Shown here: in pieces, positions 15,695 to 24,720 of the stretch | How the letters are laid out: every line of letters starts with the position of its first letter | Numbering within the stretch: position 1 is the stretch's first letter | Origin: CAWKOH01 sp963851245 | GTDB lineage: Bacteria; Actinomycetota; Acidimicrobiia; Acidimicrobiales; Palsa-688 | Reading direction: 5' to 3' | Assembly: GCA_963851245.1 (NCBI GenBank) | Contig: CAWKOH010000015.1 | Coordinates: forward strand, 10,437-74,436 | Length of the DNA: 64,000 bases | Translations under genes and position numbers: made by a program | Notes under the pieces: model-generated | Seen by the model: the letters and a program-made list of their open reading frames with translations, nothing else | The model's database searches: none | Told to the model about the DNA's origin: nothing

Positions 15695-18600
15695 CTAGGG
15701 GCGGTCCACCACGAAGTACTTGGCTTGGGGGTGGTGGCAGATGATTGCGGCCGTGGTCTGCTCGGGATGGAACTGCCACGAGGTCTCCTCGCTCACCTCC
15801 ACGCCGATGCGATCGGCTGAGAGGAGCTCTGCACACTTGGCGTTGTCCTCCAGATCGGGGCAGGCGGGGTAGCCCCACGAGTAGCGTCCCCCCCGATACT
15901 GCTGCCGGAAAAGCCCGCCCAGCGTGGGGCCGTCCTCGCCGGCAAAGCCCCAGTCCTCCCTTACGCGGCGATGCCAGTACTCCGCCAGTGCCTCGGTCAT
16001 CTCCACGCCGAGGCCGTGCAGGTGTAGATAGTCCTGGTATTGGTTCTCGGCGAAGAGGCGGGCGGTCTCCTTGGATACCTTCGGACCCATCGTGACGACG
16101 TGGAAAGCGGCGTAGTCGATCTCTCCTGAGGCGGACGAGCGGAAGAAGTCAGCTATCGACAGCCACGGATCTGTGGGCTGACGCGGGAAGGTGAAGCGGA
16201 GCCACTCAGAAGTGCGGGAGTCGTCCTTCCACACGATCAGGTCGTCGCCTTCGCTGTTGACGGCGAACCAGCCGTAGGCCACGGCCGGCTGAAGGATGCC
16301 AGACGAGCGGACCGCCCCCAGCTGTTCCCGGAAAACGCCGGAGACGCGCTGCTTGAAGTCGGCGTCGCTCTCGCCGATCGACTTGTCAGGGCGGTAGCCC
16401 CACTGACCGCGGAACAGGCCGGTCTGATTGAGGAAGGCGGCAATGTCGTCGAGGGGTATGCCCCGCTCGATCCTGCTCCCGACGAAGGGCGGGATGAAGA
16501 CGGGGTTGTCCAGCGCCACGGACGGGGCTCGCGCCGGCTGGTGAACGGAGGGCGGCGCGCCGGCGGGTCCAGCCGCAGCCCGGGCGGCCCGGGGCCGGGC
16601 TCCCTCCCGTCCTTCGGGCACCAGCCCGAAGACGGCATCATCGGCGCTGCTGCGCTTGAGCTCCATGAGCTTGTCCATCGTGGCCAGGCCCTCGAAGGCG
16701 TCCTTGCCGTAGAACAACCGGCCCCGGTACTCGGACCGGAGGTCCCTCTCCACGTACGTTCTCGTTAGCGCCGCCCCCCCGAGAATGACCGGTAGATCGG
16801 ACAGACCACGCTCGTTGATCTCCAGCAGGTTCTCGCGCATGATCAATGTGCTTTTAACGAGCAGCCCCGACATCCCGATGGCGTCGGCACCCACTTTCTT
16901 GGCGGCCTCGAGCATCTCTGACAGCGGCACCTTGATCCCGAGGTTGTGGACCTCGTATCCGTTGTTCGTGAAGATGATGTCAACGAGGTTCTTACCGATG
17001 TCGTGGACGTCACCCTTCACGGTGGCCAACACGATGCGTCCCTTGCCGCCTGCCGCACTTTTCTCCATGTGAGGCTCGAGGAAGGCGACCGCGGTCTTCA
17101 TGGTCTCCGCCGACTGGAGCACGAAGGGGAGCTGCATCTGGCCCGAACCGAACAGCTCGCCCACGGTCTTCATGCCGCCGAGGAGGGGGCCGTTGATGAC
17201 GTCCAGGGCGGCCCAGTCATGCGTCAGGGCCTCGTCCAGATCGATCTCCAATCCGTCTCGGTCCCCGTCGACGATCCGCTGTTCGAGCCGCCGTTCGACC
17301 GGCCATCCCGAGCGGTCCTCGGTCGCCACTGCGGCCGACGAGACTCCCTCGAAGATGCGCAGGAGTTCGGCTAAGGGGTCATATCCCTTGGCTTCGTCCC
17401 GCCGGTCGTAGATCAAGTCCAGGCAGACCTCGACGACCCTGGGATCGATCTTGTTGAGCGGCATTATCCGGGCCGCGTGGACTATGGCGGCGTCGAGGCC
17501 GGCTTCCTGACACTCGTGCAGAAACACTGAGTTGAGCGCGTGGCGGGCAGCCGGTGACAAGCCGAAGCTGACATTCGAGAGGCCCACGATGGTGCCGACA
17601 CCCGGAAGGGCGTTCTTGATGCGGCGAATTCCTTCGATGGTCTCGATTCCGTCCCGTCGGCTCTCCTCCATTCCGGTGCTGATAGGCAGGACCAGCGGAT
17701 CGAAGAGCAGATCCACCGGGGCCAATCCGTAACGGTCGACGGCCAGGTGGTAGATGGCCTCGGCGGCGCGGAGCTTCCACTCCGCCGTCCTGGCCTGCCC
17801 CTCCTCGTCGATGCAGGTGCACACGACGGCGGCTCCGTATTCGCGAGCCAGGGACAGGAACCGGTCCAGCCGGGTACCCGGTGCGTCGCCGTCCTCCAGA
17901 TTGACCGAGTTCAATATGGGCTTCCCGGCGATCAGTTGCAGCCCCGTCTCGATCACATCCGGCTCGGTCGAGTCCAGCATGATCGGCAGCGTGGCCTGGG
18001 TGGCGAACCGGCTCGCCACCTCCCTCATGTCCGATACGCCGTCCTCGCCGGTGTAGTCCACGCACACGTCCAGCACGTGAGCCCCGCCCTTGACCGCTTC
18101 CCGGGCCATGGCCACGCAGGTATCCCAATCGTCGGCGAGCATCGCTTCCCGGAACTTCTTCGACCCGTTGGCGTTCGTCCGCTCCCCGACGACCAGGAAC
18201 GATGGGCTCTGGTCGTACGGGACGTGGCTGTAAATCGAAGCGACACCCGGTTCGACCTCCGGTTGTCGTACCCGCGGCACGAGAGGGTGGCAACGCTCGA
18301 CGACGGCAGCCAGGTGGGCGGGGGTGGTGCCACAGCAACCTCCGACGACGCTGACCCCGTACTCCGTTATGAACCGAGCGTGGTGCTCGGCCAGCTCCGC
18401 CGGCGTGAGGTCGTAGTGCATCTGCCCGTCCACCACCGACGGTAACCCGGCGTTGGGTAGGACCGAGATCGGGATGCTCGCACGCTGCGACAGGTAGCGC
18501 AGGTGCTCGCTCATCTCCGCCGGACCGGTCGCGCAGTTCAGCCCGATCACGTCCGGGGTCAGAGCCTCGAGGGTTGTCAGCGCGGCGCCGATCTCGGTGC

Positions 18601-19195
18601 CCATCAGCATGCGCCCGGTCGTTTCGATCGTGACCTGCACCTGGATCGGCACCTGGCGCCCGCAGTCGGCCATTGCTCGCCGGCAGCCGATAATGGCGGC
18701 CTTGGCCTGGAGAAGGTCCTGGACGGTCTCGACGACGAGGAGGTCCACGCCGCCCTCGAGTAACCCGGTCGCCGCTATCTGGTAGCCGTCGCGCTGCTCG
18801 ATGAAGGGGATCTGCCCCAGCGAGGCGATCTTGGTGCCTGGGCCCAGGGACCCGGCCACCCATCTGCCGTCACGGTCCGCGCCTGCGACGTCACCGGCGA
18901 TCCGGGCCGCCTTGGCGGCCAGCTCCTGGGTGCGGTCCGCCAGACCGTACTCGGCCAGCACCCATGGAAGGCTGCCGAAGCTGTTGGTCTCCACCACGTC
19001 GCAACCCACGGCGAAGAAGCTGCGGTGCAGCTCGGCCACCACGTCGGGACGGGTTTCGACCAACATCTCGTTGCAACCTTCGAGCGCCGGGCCCCCGAAA
19101 TCGTCGGGCCCGAGGTGGCGCAGCTGGAGGTTCGTCCCCGTGGCGCCGTCAAAGACGACCACCCGCTCCCGCACTGCCTCCACGTATGAACTCAC
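15695..19195 (-). CDS. metH: Cobalamin-dependent methionine synthase
   Basis: The 1166-residue modular enzyme transfers the methyl group of 5-methyltetrahydrofolate to homocysteine through methylcobalamin. Domains in order: homocysteine-binding (about 1-305) with zinc ligands in GLNCATGP (C221) and GGCCGTTP (C286, C287); pterin-binding (about 335-610), including VVGERTNANGSKKFREAM; the four-helix cap (about 640-715); the B12-binding domain with VKGDVHDIGKN at about 727-737, whose His coordinates cobalt; and the AdoMet-dependent activation domain (about 890-1166). The length matches the full family. The divergent gene starts 90 bases away across a shared palindromic promoter. No cobalamin riboswitch fits in that gap. 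Confidence 0.97.
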   Translation of the reverse strand: MSSYVEAVRERVVVFDGATGTNLQLRHLGPDDFGGPALEGCNEMLVETRPDVVAELHRSFFAVGCDVVETNSFGSLPWVLAEYGLADRTQELAAKAARIAGDVAGADRDGRWVAGSLGPGTKIASLGQIPFIEQRDGYQIAATGLLEGGVDLLVVETVQDLLQAKAAIIGCRRAMADCGRQVPIQVQVTIETTGRMLMGTEIGAALTTLEALTPDVIGLNCATGPAEMSEHLRYLSQRASIPISVLPNAGLPSVVDGQMHYDLTPAELAEHHARFITEYGVSVVGGCCGTTPAHLAAVVERCHPLVPRVRQPEVEPGVASIYSHVPYDQSPSFLVVGERTNANGSKKFREAMLADDWDTCVAMAREAVKGGAHVLDVCVDYTGEDGVSDMREVASRFATQATLPIMLDSTEPDVIETGLQLIAGKPILNSVNLEDGDAPGTRLDRFLSLAREYGAAVVCTCIDEEGQARTAEWKLRAAEAIYHLAVDRYGLAPVDLLFDPLVLPISTGMEESRRDGIETIEGIRRIKNALPGVGTIVGLSNVSFGLSPAARHALNSVFLHECQEAGLDAAIVHAARIMPLNKIDPRVVEVCLDLIYDRRDEAKGYDPLAELLRIFEGVSSAAVATEDRSGWPVERRLEQRIVDGDRDGLEIDLDEALTHDWAALDVINGPLLGGMKTVGELFGSGQMQLPFVLQSAETMKTAVAFLEPHMEKSAAGGKGRIVLATVKGDVHDIGKNLVDIIFTNNGYEVHNLGIKVPLSEMLEAAKKVGADAIGMSGLLVKSTLIMRENLLEINERGLSDLPVILGGAALTRTYVERDLRSEYRGRLFYGKDAFEGLATMDKLMELKRSSADDAVFGLVPEGREGARPRAARAAAGPAGAPPSVHQPARAPSVALDNPVFIPPFVGSRIERGIPLDDIAAFLNQTGLFRGQWGYRPDKSIGESDADFKQRVSGVFREQLGAVRSSGILQPAVAYGWFAVNSEGDDLIVWKDDSRTSEWLRFTFPRQPTDPWLSIADFFRSSASGEIDYAAFHVVTMGPKVSKETARLFAENQYQDYLHLHGLGVEMTEALAEYWHRRVREDWGFAGEDGPTLGGLFRQQYRGGRYSWGYPACPDLEDNAKCAELLSADRIGVEVSEETSWQFHPEQTTAAIICHHPQAKYFVVDRP

Positions 19196-19268
19196 CCGCT
19201 ACAGGCTACAGGGACTGGTGATTCGACCTGGGTCAGATCCGGGCCCCCCGGGTCGATCTGCGGCGGGG

Positions 19269-19278
19269 AGGGTACCCT
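19269..19278. promoter_or_regulatory. Palindromic AGGGTACCCT: overlapping divergent -10 elements
   Basis: AGGGTACCCT is self-complementary, so both strands carry TACCCT. On the plus strand TACCCT (19273-19278) is 6 bases before the GTG at 19285 with no ribosome binding site, fitting leaderless transcription of the ceramidase gene. On the minus strand the same hexamer lies about 75 bases before metH. Confidence 0.5.
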
Positions 19279-19284
19279 GCCCGG

Positions 19285-21231
19285 GTGAGCGGAGCAGGCG
19301 GTTACCTCGTCGGAAGGGGTATTTCCGACATCACGGGCGAGGTGGCCGGATGCGGGATGCTGGGCTACGGAAAGTCGTCTCAACGCACTCGCGGGCTGCA
19401 CATGCGACTGCGGTCCCGGGCTTTCGTTTTCATGTCCCACGACACCGGGCAGCGGGTTCTGCTGTCGATCAACGACCTGCCCATGGTCTTCGAGAGCGTT
19501 CACAGCGAGGTGCTGTCCAGGCTGTCGGAGCTTTACGAATTGGCCTACAGCGACCGGAACGTCGTTATCACCGCCACGCACACCCATTGCGGGCCGGGTG
19601 GCTACTCCCACCATCTCTTGTACAACTCCAACACCGGTGGCTTCCGGCCGTTGACGTTCGCCGCCATAGTCGATGGCATCATCGAGGCGGCGGTGCGTGC
19701 TCACCAGGACCTGGCACCCACGGAGTTGATGCTGGGCCATGGTGAGCTTCACGATGCCAGTTCGAACCGATCCCTGGCGGCCTTCGAGCGCAACCCGGTC
19801 GAGGATCGGGCCCAGTTCCCTGGGGGGATCGACCCTCAGACGACAGTTCTGGCCATGAAACGTAAAGACGACGTCGTCGGAGTCATCAACTGGTTCCCCA
19901 CCCACTGCACGAGCATGACCAACCGGAACCTTCTGATCAGCTCGGACAACAAGGGATACGCCGCCTACCACTGGGAACGGCTGACCGAGGGGATCGACTA
20001 CCTCGATGACGTCCCTCCGTCGTTCATCTCGGCGTTTGCCCAAACCAACGCGGGCGACATGTCTCCCAACCTGAACCACCGGCCCGGTAGCGGCCCGACC
20101 GAGGACCAGTTCGACAACACGCGCATCATCGGCGAGCGGCAGTACGAGTCGGCGGCGGCCGCCCTCAAGGAAGCGGCTCCCGTGGAGGGGCCGATCGACT
20201 CCCGGATCACCTACGTGAACCTGGCCTCCTGTGAGGTGGGGGGCGAGTTCACGGGCGATCGAAAGCCCCATCGCACCGGGTCCGCATGCGGAGGCGCCGC
20301 GTCCTTCGCCGGCACTGACGAAGGTCCCGGTTTCGTCGGGTTCCGGCAGGGCCGCAACCGCTTTTGGGACGGCCTGGCGACTTGGGTCTGGTACCGCCTT
20401 TCCCCGGAGTTGCGGGAGGCTCAGGCTCCCAAAGGTATCGTCGTTCCGGGCGGTCTGATCAATCGGATCTTGCCTCTCGTACAGGAGCGCGTCCCCGTGC
20501 AACTGCTGCGAATCGGCCCGCTCCACCTCTTGACCATCCCCGGCGAAGCGACGATAGTTGCCGGCCTGCGACTGCGGCGAGCGGTGGCGAACGTTCTCGG
20601 AATCTCCATCACCGACGTCCTCGTCGCCGGCTACAGCAACGCCTACATCCACTACGTGACCACTCCCGAGGAGTACGAATCGCAGCGTTACGAGGGGGGA
20701 AGCACTCTCTTCGGGCGCTGGGAGCTCGCTGCCTTTCAACAGACGGCGGTCCGCTTGGCCGAGGCCATGCGTGACGGGATTCCGGCGCCTCGCGGCGATC
20801 CGCCAACCTCGACCAAGACACCCCGGCTCGCCCGGACGCCCGCCCGGGTGGACGAGGCCCCGCCCGGCCGGGCCCTCGGCGACGTTCTCCGCGAGCCCCG
20901 ACTGTCGTATCTCCCGGGCGAGCGGGTCACCGTCCTCATCGCCGGGACCAATCCGAACAACGACCTCCGGCGCGGATCCACGTACTTCCGTGTGGAGCGC
21001 CAGGAGGGCGCGAGCTGGACGCGGGTCGCAGACGACGGAGACTGGTCCACGAGGCTGCACTGGACGCCTCGTAACCGAGCCATATCCGAACTGGCGATCA
21101 CCTGGGACATCGGGGCCGAAACCTCGCCGGGCCAATACCGCATCACCTGCTTCGGCGCCGCCAGACAGCCGTCGGGCGGGCTCCAACCTGTCGAGACCTG
21201 CACGAGAATATTCAGCGTCGGGGCGCTCTAG
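19285..21231 (+). CDS. Neutral/alkaline ceramidase family protein
   Basis: The 648-residue protein resembles neutral ceramidases, zinc amidases that split ceramide into sphingosine and fatty acid. Zinc-binding histidines appear in ATHTHCGPGGYSHH (about residue 96-109) and NWFPTHCTSM. SSDNKGYAAYHWE and the nucleophile-bearing TNAGDMSPN (about 253-261) are the other family signatures. A C-terminal immunoglobulin-like domain spans about 515-648. Family members are usually secreted, but the N-terminus (MSGAGGYLVGRGISDITGE) has no signal peptide, and a start further upstream is unlikely in the 90-base gap. It may be cytosolic or act on another N-acyl lipid. Confidence 0.88.
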   Translation: MSGAGGYLVGRGISDITGEVAGCGMLGYGKSSQRTRGLHMRLRSRAFVFMSHDTGQRVLLSINDLPMVFESVHSEVLSRLSELYELAYSDRNVVITATHTHCGPGGYSHHLLYNSNTGGFRPLTFAAIVDGIIEAAVRAHQDLAPTELMLGHGELHDASSNRSLAAFERNPVEDRAQFPGGIDPQTTVLAMKRKDDVVGVINWFPTHCTSMTNRNLLISSDNKGYAAYHWERLTEGIDYLDDVPPSFISAFAQTNAGDMSPNLNHRPGSGPTEDQFDNTRIIGERQYESAAAALKEAAPVEGPIDSRITYVNLASCEVGGEFTGDRKPHRTGSACGGAASFAGTDEGPGFVGFRQGRNRFWDGLATWVWYRLSPELREAQAPKGIVVPGGLINRILPLVQERVPVQLLRIGPLHLLTIPGEATIVAGLRLRRAVANVLGISITDVLVAGYSNAYIHYVTTPEEYESQRYEGGSTLFGRWELAAFQQTAVRLAEAMRDGIPAPRGDPPTSTKTPRLARTPARVDEAPPGRALGDVLREPRLSYLPGERVTVLIAGTNPNNDLRRGSTYFRVERQEGASWTRVADDGDWSTRLHWTPRNRAISELAITWDIGAETSPGQYRITCFGAARQPSGGLQPVETCTRIFSVGAL

Positions 21232-21306
21232 GTCGCCTGACGCCCCGACCTGAGAGCGCGAGGACGGGCCGGACGCCACACCTAGCCCATTAGGCTCCCC
21301 AGAGCC

Positions 21307-21882
21307 ATGAAGATCTACACGTGCCGAGGCGACGACGGGACGACCGGTCTGCTCTATGGCGGACGGGTAGCGAAGGACTCTCGGTCGATCGAGGCCAACG
21401 GCGCTGTCGACGAGGCCCAGGCTGCGCTCGGTCTGGTCCGATCCGAGGTGGAAAAAGGATCGGAGCTGGACACCCTGCTGGTCGGCCTTGCTCGGGACCT
21501 CTACGTGCTGATGGCCGAGCTGGCCACGGCCGGCGAGAACCGCCACAAACTCAAGCCTGGTGTGACCTTGGTCACTGAGGAGATGGTACGGGCTCTGGAG
21601 GTTCATATTGACGACCTCTCGGGCCGGTATCCACCCATAACCGATTTCGTCATCCCCGGTCAGGACCGGGTGTCGGCCGGCCTCGACGTGGCCCGCACGG
21701 CCGCCCGCCGGGCCGAACGAGCCTCGCTCGGCACGGCCGCCGAAGGGTCTCTGGTTGTCCAATATCTGAACCGGCTGTCGGATCTGCTCTGGACGATGGC
21801 CCGCTGGCAGGAGCACGGCGCGTCTCTGCTGTCCCGGCAGGCTCGCCCGGCCATGACTCTCACAGAGGAGGACCAAGAGTGA
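21307..21882 (+). CDS. PduO-type cob(I)alamin adenosyltransferase
   Basis: The 191-residue protein transfers the 5'-deoxyadenosyl group of ATP to cob(I)alamin to make adenosylcobalamin. The N-terminal ATP-binding motif is present in TCRGDDGTTGLLYGGRVAKDS, followed by the helical core (EANGAVDEAQAALGLVRS) and the conserved C-terminal RTAARRAERA and YLNRLSDLLWTMARW. Size and motif order match PduO/MMAB rather than CobA. TAGGCT at 21291-21296 may be the -10 of a nearly leaderless transcript. It overlaps the pepA start by 4 bases (GTGA). Nearby metH uses methylcobalamin, so the shared theme is B12, although this enzyme serves adenosylcobalamin users elsewhere. Confidence 0.93.
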   Translation: MKIYTCRGDDGTTGLLYGGRVAKDSRSIEANGAVDEAQAALGLVRSEVEKGSELDTLLVGLARDLYVLMAELATAGENRHKLKPGVTLVTEEMVRALEVHIDDLSGRYPPITDFVIPGQDRVSAGLDVARTAARRAERASLGTAAEGSLVVQYLNRLSDLLWTMARWQEHGASLLSRQARPAMTLTEEDQE

Positions 21883-23327
21883 CCATTCCCCGTTTCAGCG
21901 CGGCCGACCGCATACCGGGCGACGCGCCTGTACTGGGGGTACCCGTGTACGCCGACCTGACCACACCCAGGGGCGCCGGAGCGGAGCTGAGTTCGTCCTA
22001 TCTGGTGCAACGCCGCTTCGAGGGAAAGCCGGGGCAGGCTCAGGCTTTGATGGCCGACGACGGGACGACAGTCGTCGCGCTGGGAGTGGGTGTGGCCGGA
22101 TCGGTGGACGCCGACGTGCTTCGCCGGGCCGGGGCGGCCTTGGCGCGCAATGCCGGCAATGCAGCGGAAGTGGCGACCACCCTCCCCCTGGCGGTCGAGG
22201 ACCGGGACCTCGCTGCTGCCATTGTCGAGGGGATGGGACTGGGTGCCTACAGATACGCGTCGGCACCGAAGCGGGTGGAGCGCAATGGGCGCTTCGAGCA
22301 CGCCACCCTGGTCGGAGCAGATCGTGAGCCGGTCCAGCGCGGCCAGGTGGCCGTCGATGCCACCTGGAGGGCAAGGGACTGGGTAAACCGACCCGCCCGG
22401 GAACTGACTCCACGGGAGTTCGCGAAGGCCGTGACCGAGGCGGCCGACGGCACTGAAGTTGACGTGGAGGTGTGGGAGGAAGACCGCATCGAGTCCGAGC
22501 GCTTGGGCGGACTGCTCGGGGTCGCGGCCGGTGCAGCCGAACCGCCCCGTCTCCTGCGCCTGAAGTATGAGCCCAAACGCAGCCGGCGCGCGAGACGGGC
22601 AGCTCCCACCATCGCTCTGGTCGGCAAGGGCATCACCTTCGACTCGGGCGGCCTGTCCCTCAAGCCGCCGGCGGGGATGATGCACATGAAGGCCGACATG
22701 GGCGGAGCCGCCGCCGTGATATCGGCCACCTTGGCGGCGGCCGAGCTAGGGCTCCCGATCAACGTGACCGGCTGGGTCGCCGCCACGGAGAACATGCCCA
22801 GCGGAACCGCCATACATCCAGGAGACGTGCTCGTGGCCCGCAATGGCAAGAGCATCGAGGTCCTCAACACCGATGCGGAAGGACGCTTGATACTCGCCGA
22901 CGCTCTCTCCCTGGCCGCGGAGGAAGAGCCTGACGCCATCGTGGATGCAGCCACCCTCACGGGAGGCCAGGGCGTGGCCCTGGGCGACTCCGTGGCGGCC
23001 GTCTTGGGCACCGACGAGCAAGTGGTGCGCCGCCTCGTGGCGGCGGGGGAGGCGGCTGGTGAGCCACTGTGGGAGCTGCCCCTTTTCCCCGGGTACCGCA
23101 AGCAGCTCGACTCGGAGGTGGCGGACCTGAGGAATGTGACAGGCAAGCCGGCTGCCTCCACGATAATGGCGGCCCTTTTCCTCCAGGAGTTCGCCGGCGG
23201 CTTGCCCTGGGCCCACCTGGACATCGCATCGCCGGCATGGTCGGAGTCGGATGACGGCTGGATAACCAGGGGAGCGACCGGTTGGGGGGTGCGCACCCTG
23301 ATCGAGATGTTGCGCGCTTGGCGTTAG
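21879..23327 (+). CDS. pepA: Leucyl aminopeptidase (M17)
   Basis: The 482-residue cytosolic dizinc aminopeptidase has an N-terminal macro-like domain (1-160) and the C-terminal catalytic domain. Metal and catalytic residues appear in VGKGITFDSGGLSLKP (Lys and Asp), MKADMGGAAAV (Asp), and the signature NTDAEGRLILADAL (Asp and Glu, about 330-343). The GTG start at 21879 overlaps the upstream stop. The gene ends 5 bases from the convergent tldE gene. Confidence 0.95.
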   Translation: MTIPRFSAADRIPGDAPVLGVPVYADLTTPRGAGAELSSSYLVQRRFEGKPGQAQALMADDGTTVVALGVGVAGSVDADVLRRAGAALARNAGNAAEVATTLPLAVEDRDLAAAIVEGMGLGAYRYASAPKRVERNGRFEHATLVGADREPVQRGQVAVDATWRARDWVNRPARELTPREFAKAVTEAADGTEVDVEVWEEDRIESERLGGLLGVAAGAAEPPRLLRLKYEPKRSRRARRAAPTIALVGKGITFDSGGLSLKPPAGMMHMKADMGGAAAVISATLAAAELGLPINVTGWVAATENMPSGTAIHPGDVLVARNGKSIEVLNTDAEGRLILADALSLAAEEEPDAIVDAATLTGGQGVALGDSVAAVLGTDEQVVRRLVAAGEAAGEPLWELPLFPGYRKQLDSEVADLRNVTGKPAASTIMAALFLQEFAGGLPWAHLDIASPAWSESDDGWITRGATGWGVRTLIEMLRAWR

Positions 23328-23331
23328 ATGC

Positions 23332-24720
23332 CTACTCGGCTTGACTCACTGACGACATGTTGAAGTCGGCCACCCGGAGCGGAGGCATGATCACGCGGGT
23401 GAAGTAATCGCACCACTCGCGGGGCAGGGTGCGCCGGCTGGCGCCGGCCTCGACGATCCGCCCGAGCAGATCGACCGGGCTCTCGTTGAAACGGAAGTTG
23501 TTGACGGCGCCCACCACTTCGCCTCCCTCGACCAGGTAGACCCCGTCGCGGGTTAGACCGGTGAGCAGCATCGTTTGCGGGTCGACCTCGCGGATGTACC
23601 AGAGGCAGGTGAGGAGAAGGCCGCGTCCCAAGGCGGACACCATCTCGGCGCCGCTGGCTGCCCCGGTGGCCGGACCGTCGAGGATCAGGTTGTCGACGTA
23701 GGGAGTGAAAGGAAGGCCGCTGGCGGCGGCCGACTGACGGGTTTGCACAAGCGAGGACAGCACCCCGCCCGAGATCCACGATGTGGGCCCGAGCGGGGAT
23801 CCGTTATCGAAGACCGAGGCGGCGGCGCTCGAGCTGTGAGTCAGGGCGAAAGGCGCACACTCGACCTGTGTAGCCCTGGGATCGCTCCGCAGATCGATAC
23901 CGACCGGTGACAACGAGTCGCCGACCCTTGTTCCTCCGCCGGGGCGGCTGAACGCCGTGCGGCCGTCGGCGGCGTCACGGGCCCCGGCCGACCAGTACAG
24001 GGGGATCATGAGATCCGCGACCGCCGAGGGCGGCAGGATGGTGTCGTAGCGGCCGGCGGGAAGGTCGACGCGGCGCGACGCCCAATCCAGCCGTTGAGAG
24101 AGCTCGGCGGTTACGGCTGGGACGTCGACGTCAGTGAAATCCGAGGATGGCACTCCGGCCCAGGCGGATCGGGCGTAGTCAGCGGACTTGGCGTTGATCT
24201 CGACATGTCCGGTGGGTTGGTCGTGGCGGGACCGGAGGCCGTTCGACGAGCCCAGATAGGTGGTGTGGATCTGGTGGTCGGCGAACCCGAACAGCAACTG
24301 GCCCGAACCGGATGCGTGCTCGAGGGCCCGGCCCAGGTCGGCTGCGAATGTCGAGAAGACAGCGATCGAGGTCTCGTCCGGCGCCGCGTCCCAATCCCCA
24401 CGCGAGCTGTTCGACCCAACGAGCGGAGCCCGGTCCTCGGCGGGGGAGGCAGAACGAGCTGTGGCCTCGGCCGCTTCGACGACTCCAGGAAGTGATTCTG
24501 CGGTCACCCCTTCCTCGGTGACGACACCGACCGCCCCGTCCACAATAGCGATGACCGTGAGCTGCCGGCTGCGGGAAACGCCGTTGGTCGTCAGCGAGTT
24601 GTGGGCCCAGCGCAGGTTGGCCTCCGTCACCGCGTCGGCAATCACCACACACTCGTCCGCCGTCGAAAGGTCCAGGGCCCGTTCGACCAGGCGCTGCGGC
24701 GCCGAGTCACCGGCCTTCAT
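23332..24720 (-). CDS. tldE: TldD/PmbA family protein, TldE (PmbA) subunit
   Basis: The 462-residue protein is the non-catalytic partner of the TldD/TldE metalloprotease, which degrades unfolded or leader peptides, including microcin and CcdA-type substrates in enterobacteria. It has the PmbA/TldE fold but lacks an HExxxH motif, as expected for TldE. The ATG at 24720 overlaps the tldD stop by 4 bases, so translation is coupled; an open frame runs further upstream to 24780 within tldD and is not used. No RiPP precursor or modification gene is seen nearby. Confidence 0.9.
   Translation of the reverse strand: MKAGDSAPQRLVERALDLSTADECVVIADAVTEANLRWAHNSLTTNGVSRSRQLTVIAIVDGAVGVVTEEGVTAESLPGVVEAAEATARSASPAEDRAPLVGSNSSRGDWDAAPDETSIAVFSTFAADLGRALEHASGSGQLLFGFADHQIHTTYLGSSNGLRSRHDQPTGHVEINAKSADYARSAWAGVPSSDFTDVDVPAVTAELSQRLDWASRRVDLPAGRYDTILPPSAVADLMIPLYWSAGARDAADGRTAFSRPGGGTRVGDSLSPVGIDLRSDPRATQVECAPFALTHSSSAAASVFDNGSPLGPTSWISGGVLSSLVQTRQSAAASGLPFTPYVDNLILDGPATGAASGAEMVSALGRGLLLTCLWYIREVDPQTMLLTGLTRDGVYLVEGGEVVGAVNNFRFNESPVDLLGRIVEAGASRRTLPREWCDYFTRVIMPPLRVADFNMSSVSQAE

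Noticed and set aside
19196..19284. Cobalamin riboswitch upstream of metH
   Set aside because: The gap is only 89 bases and lacks the B12-box consensus; the leader is too short for the full structure.
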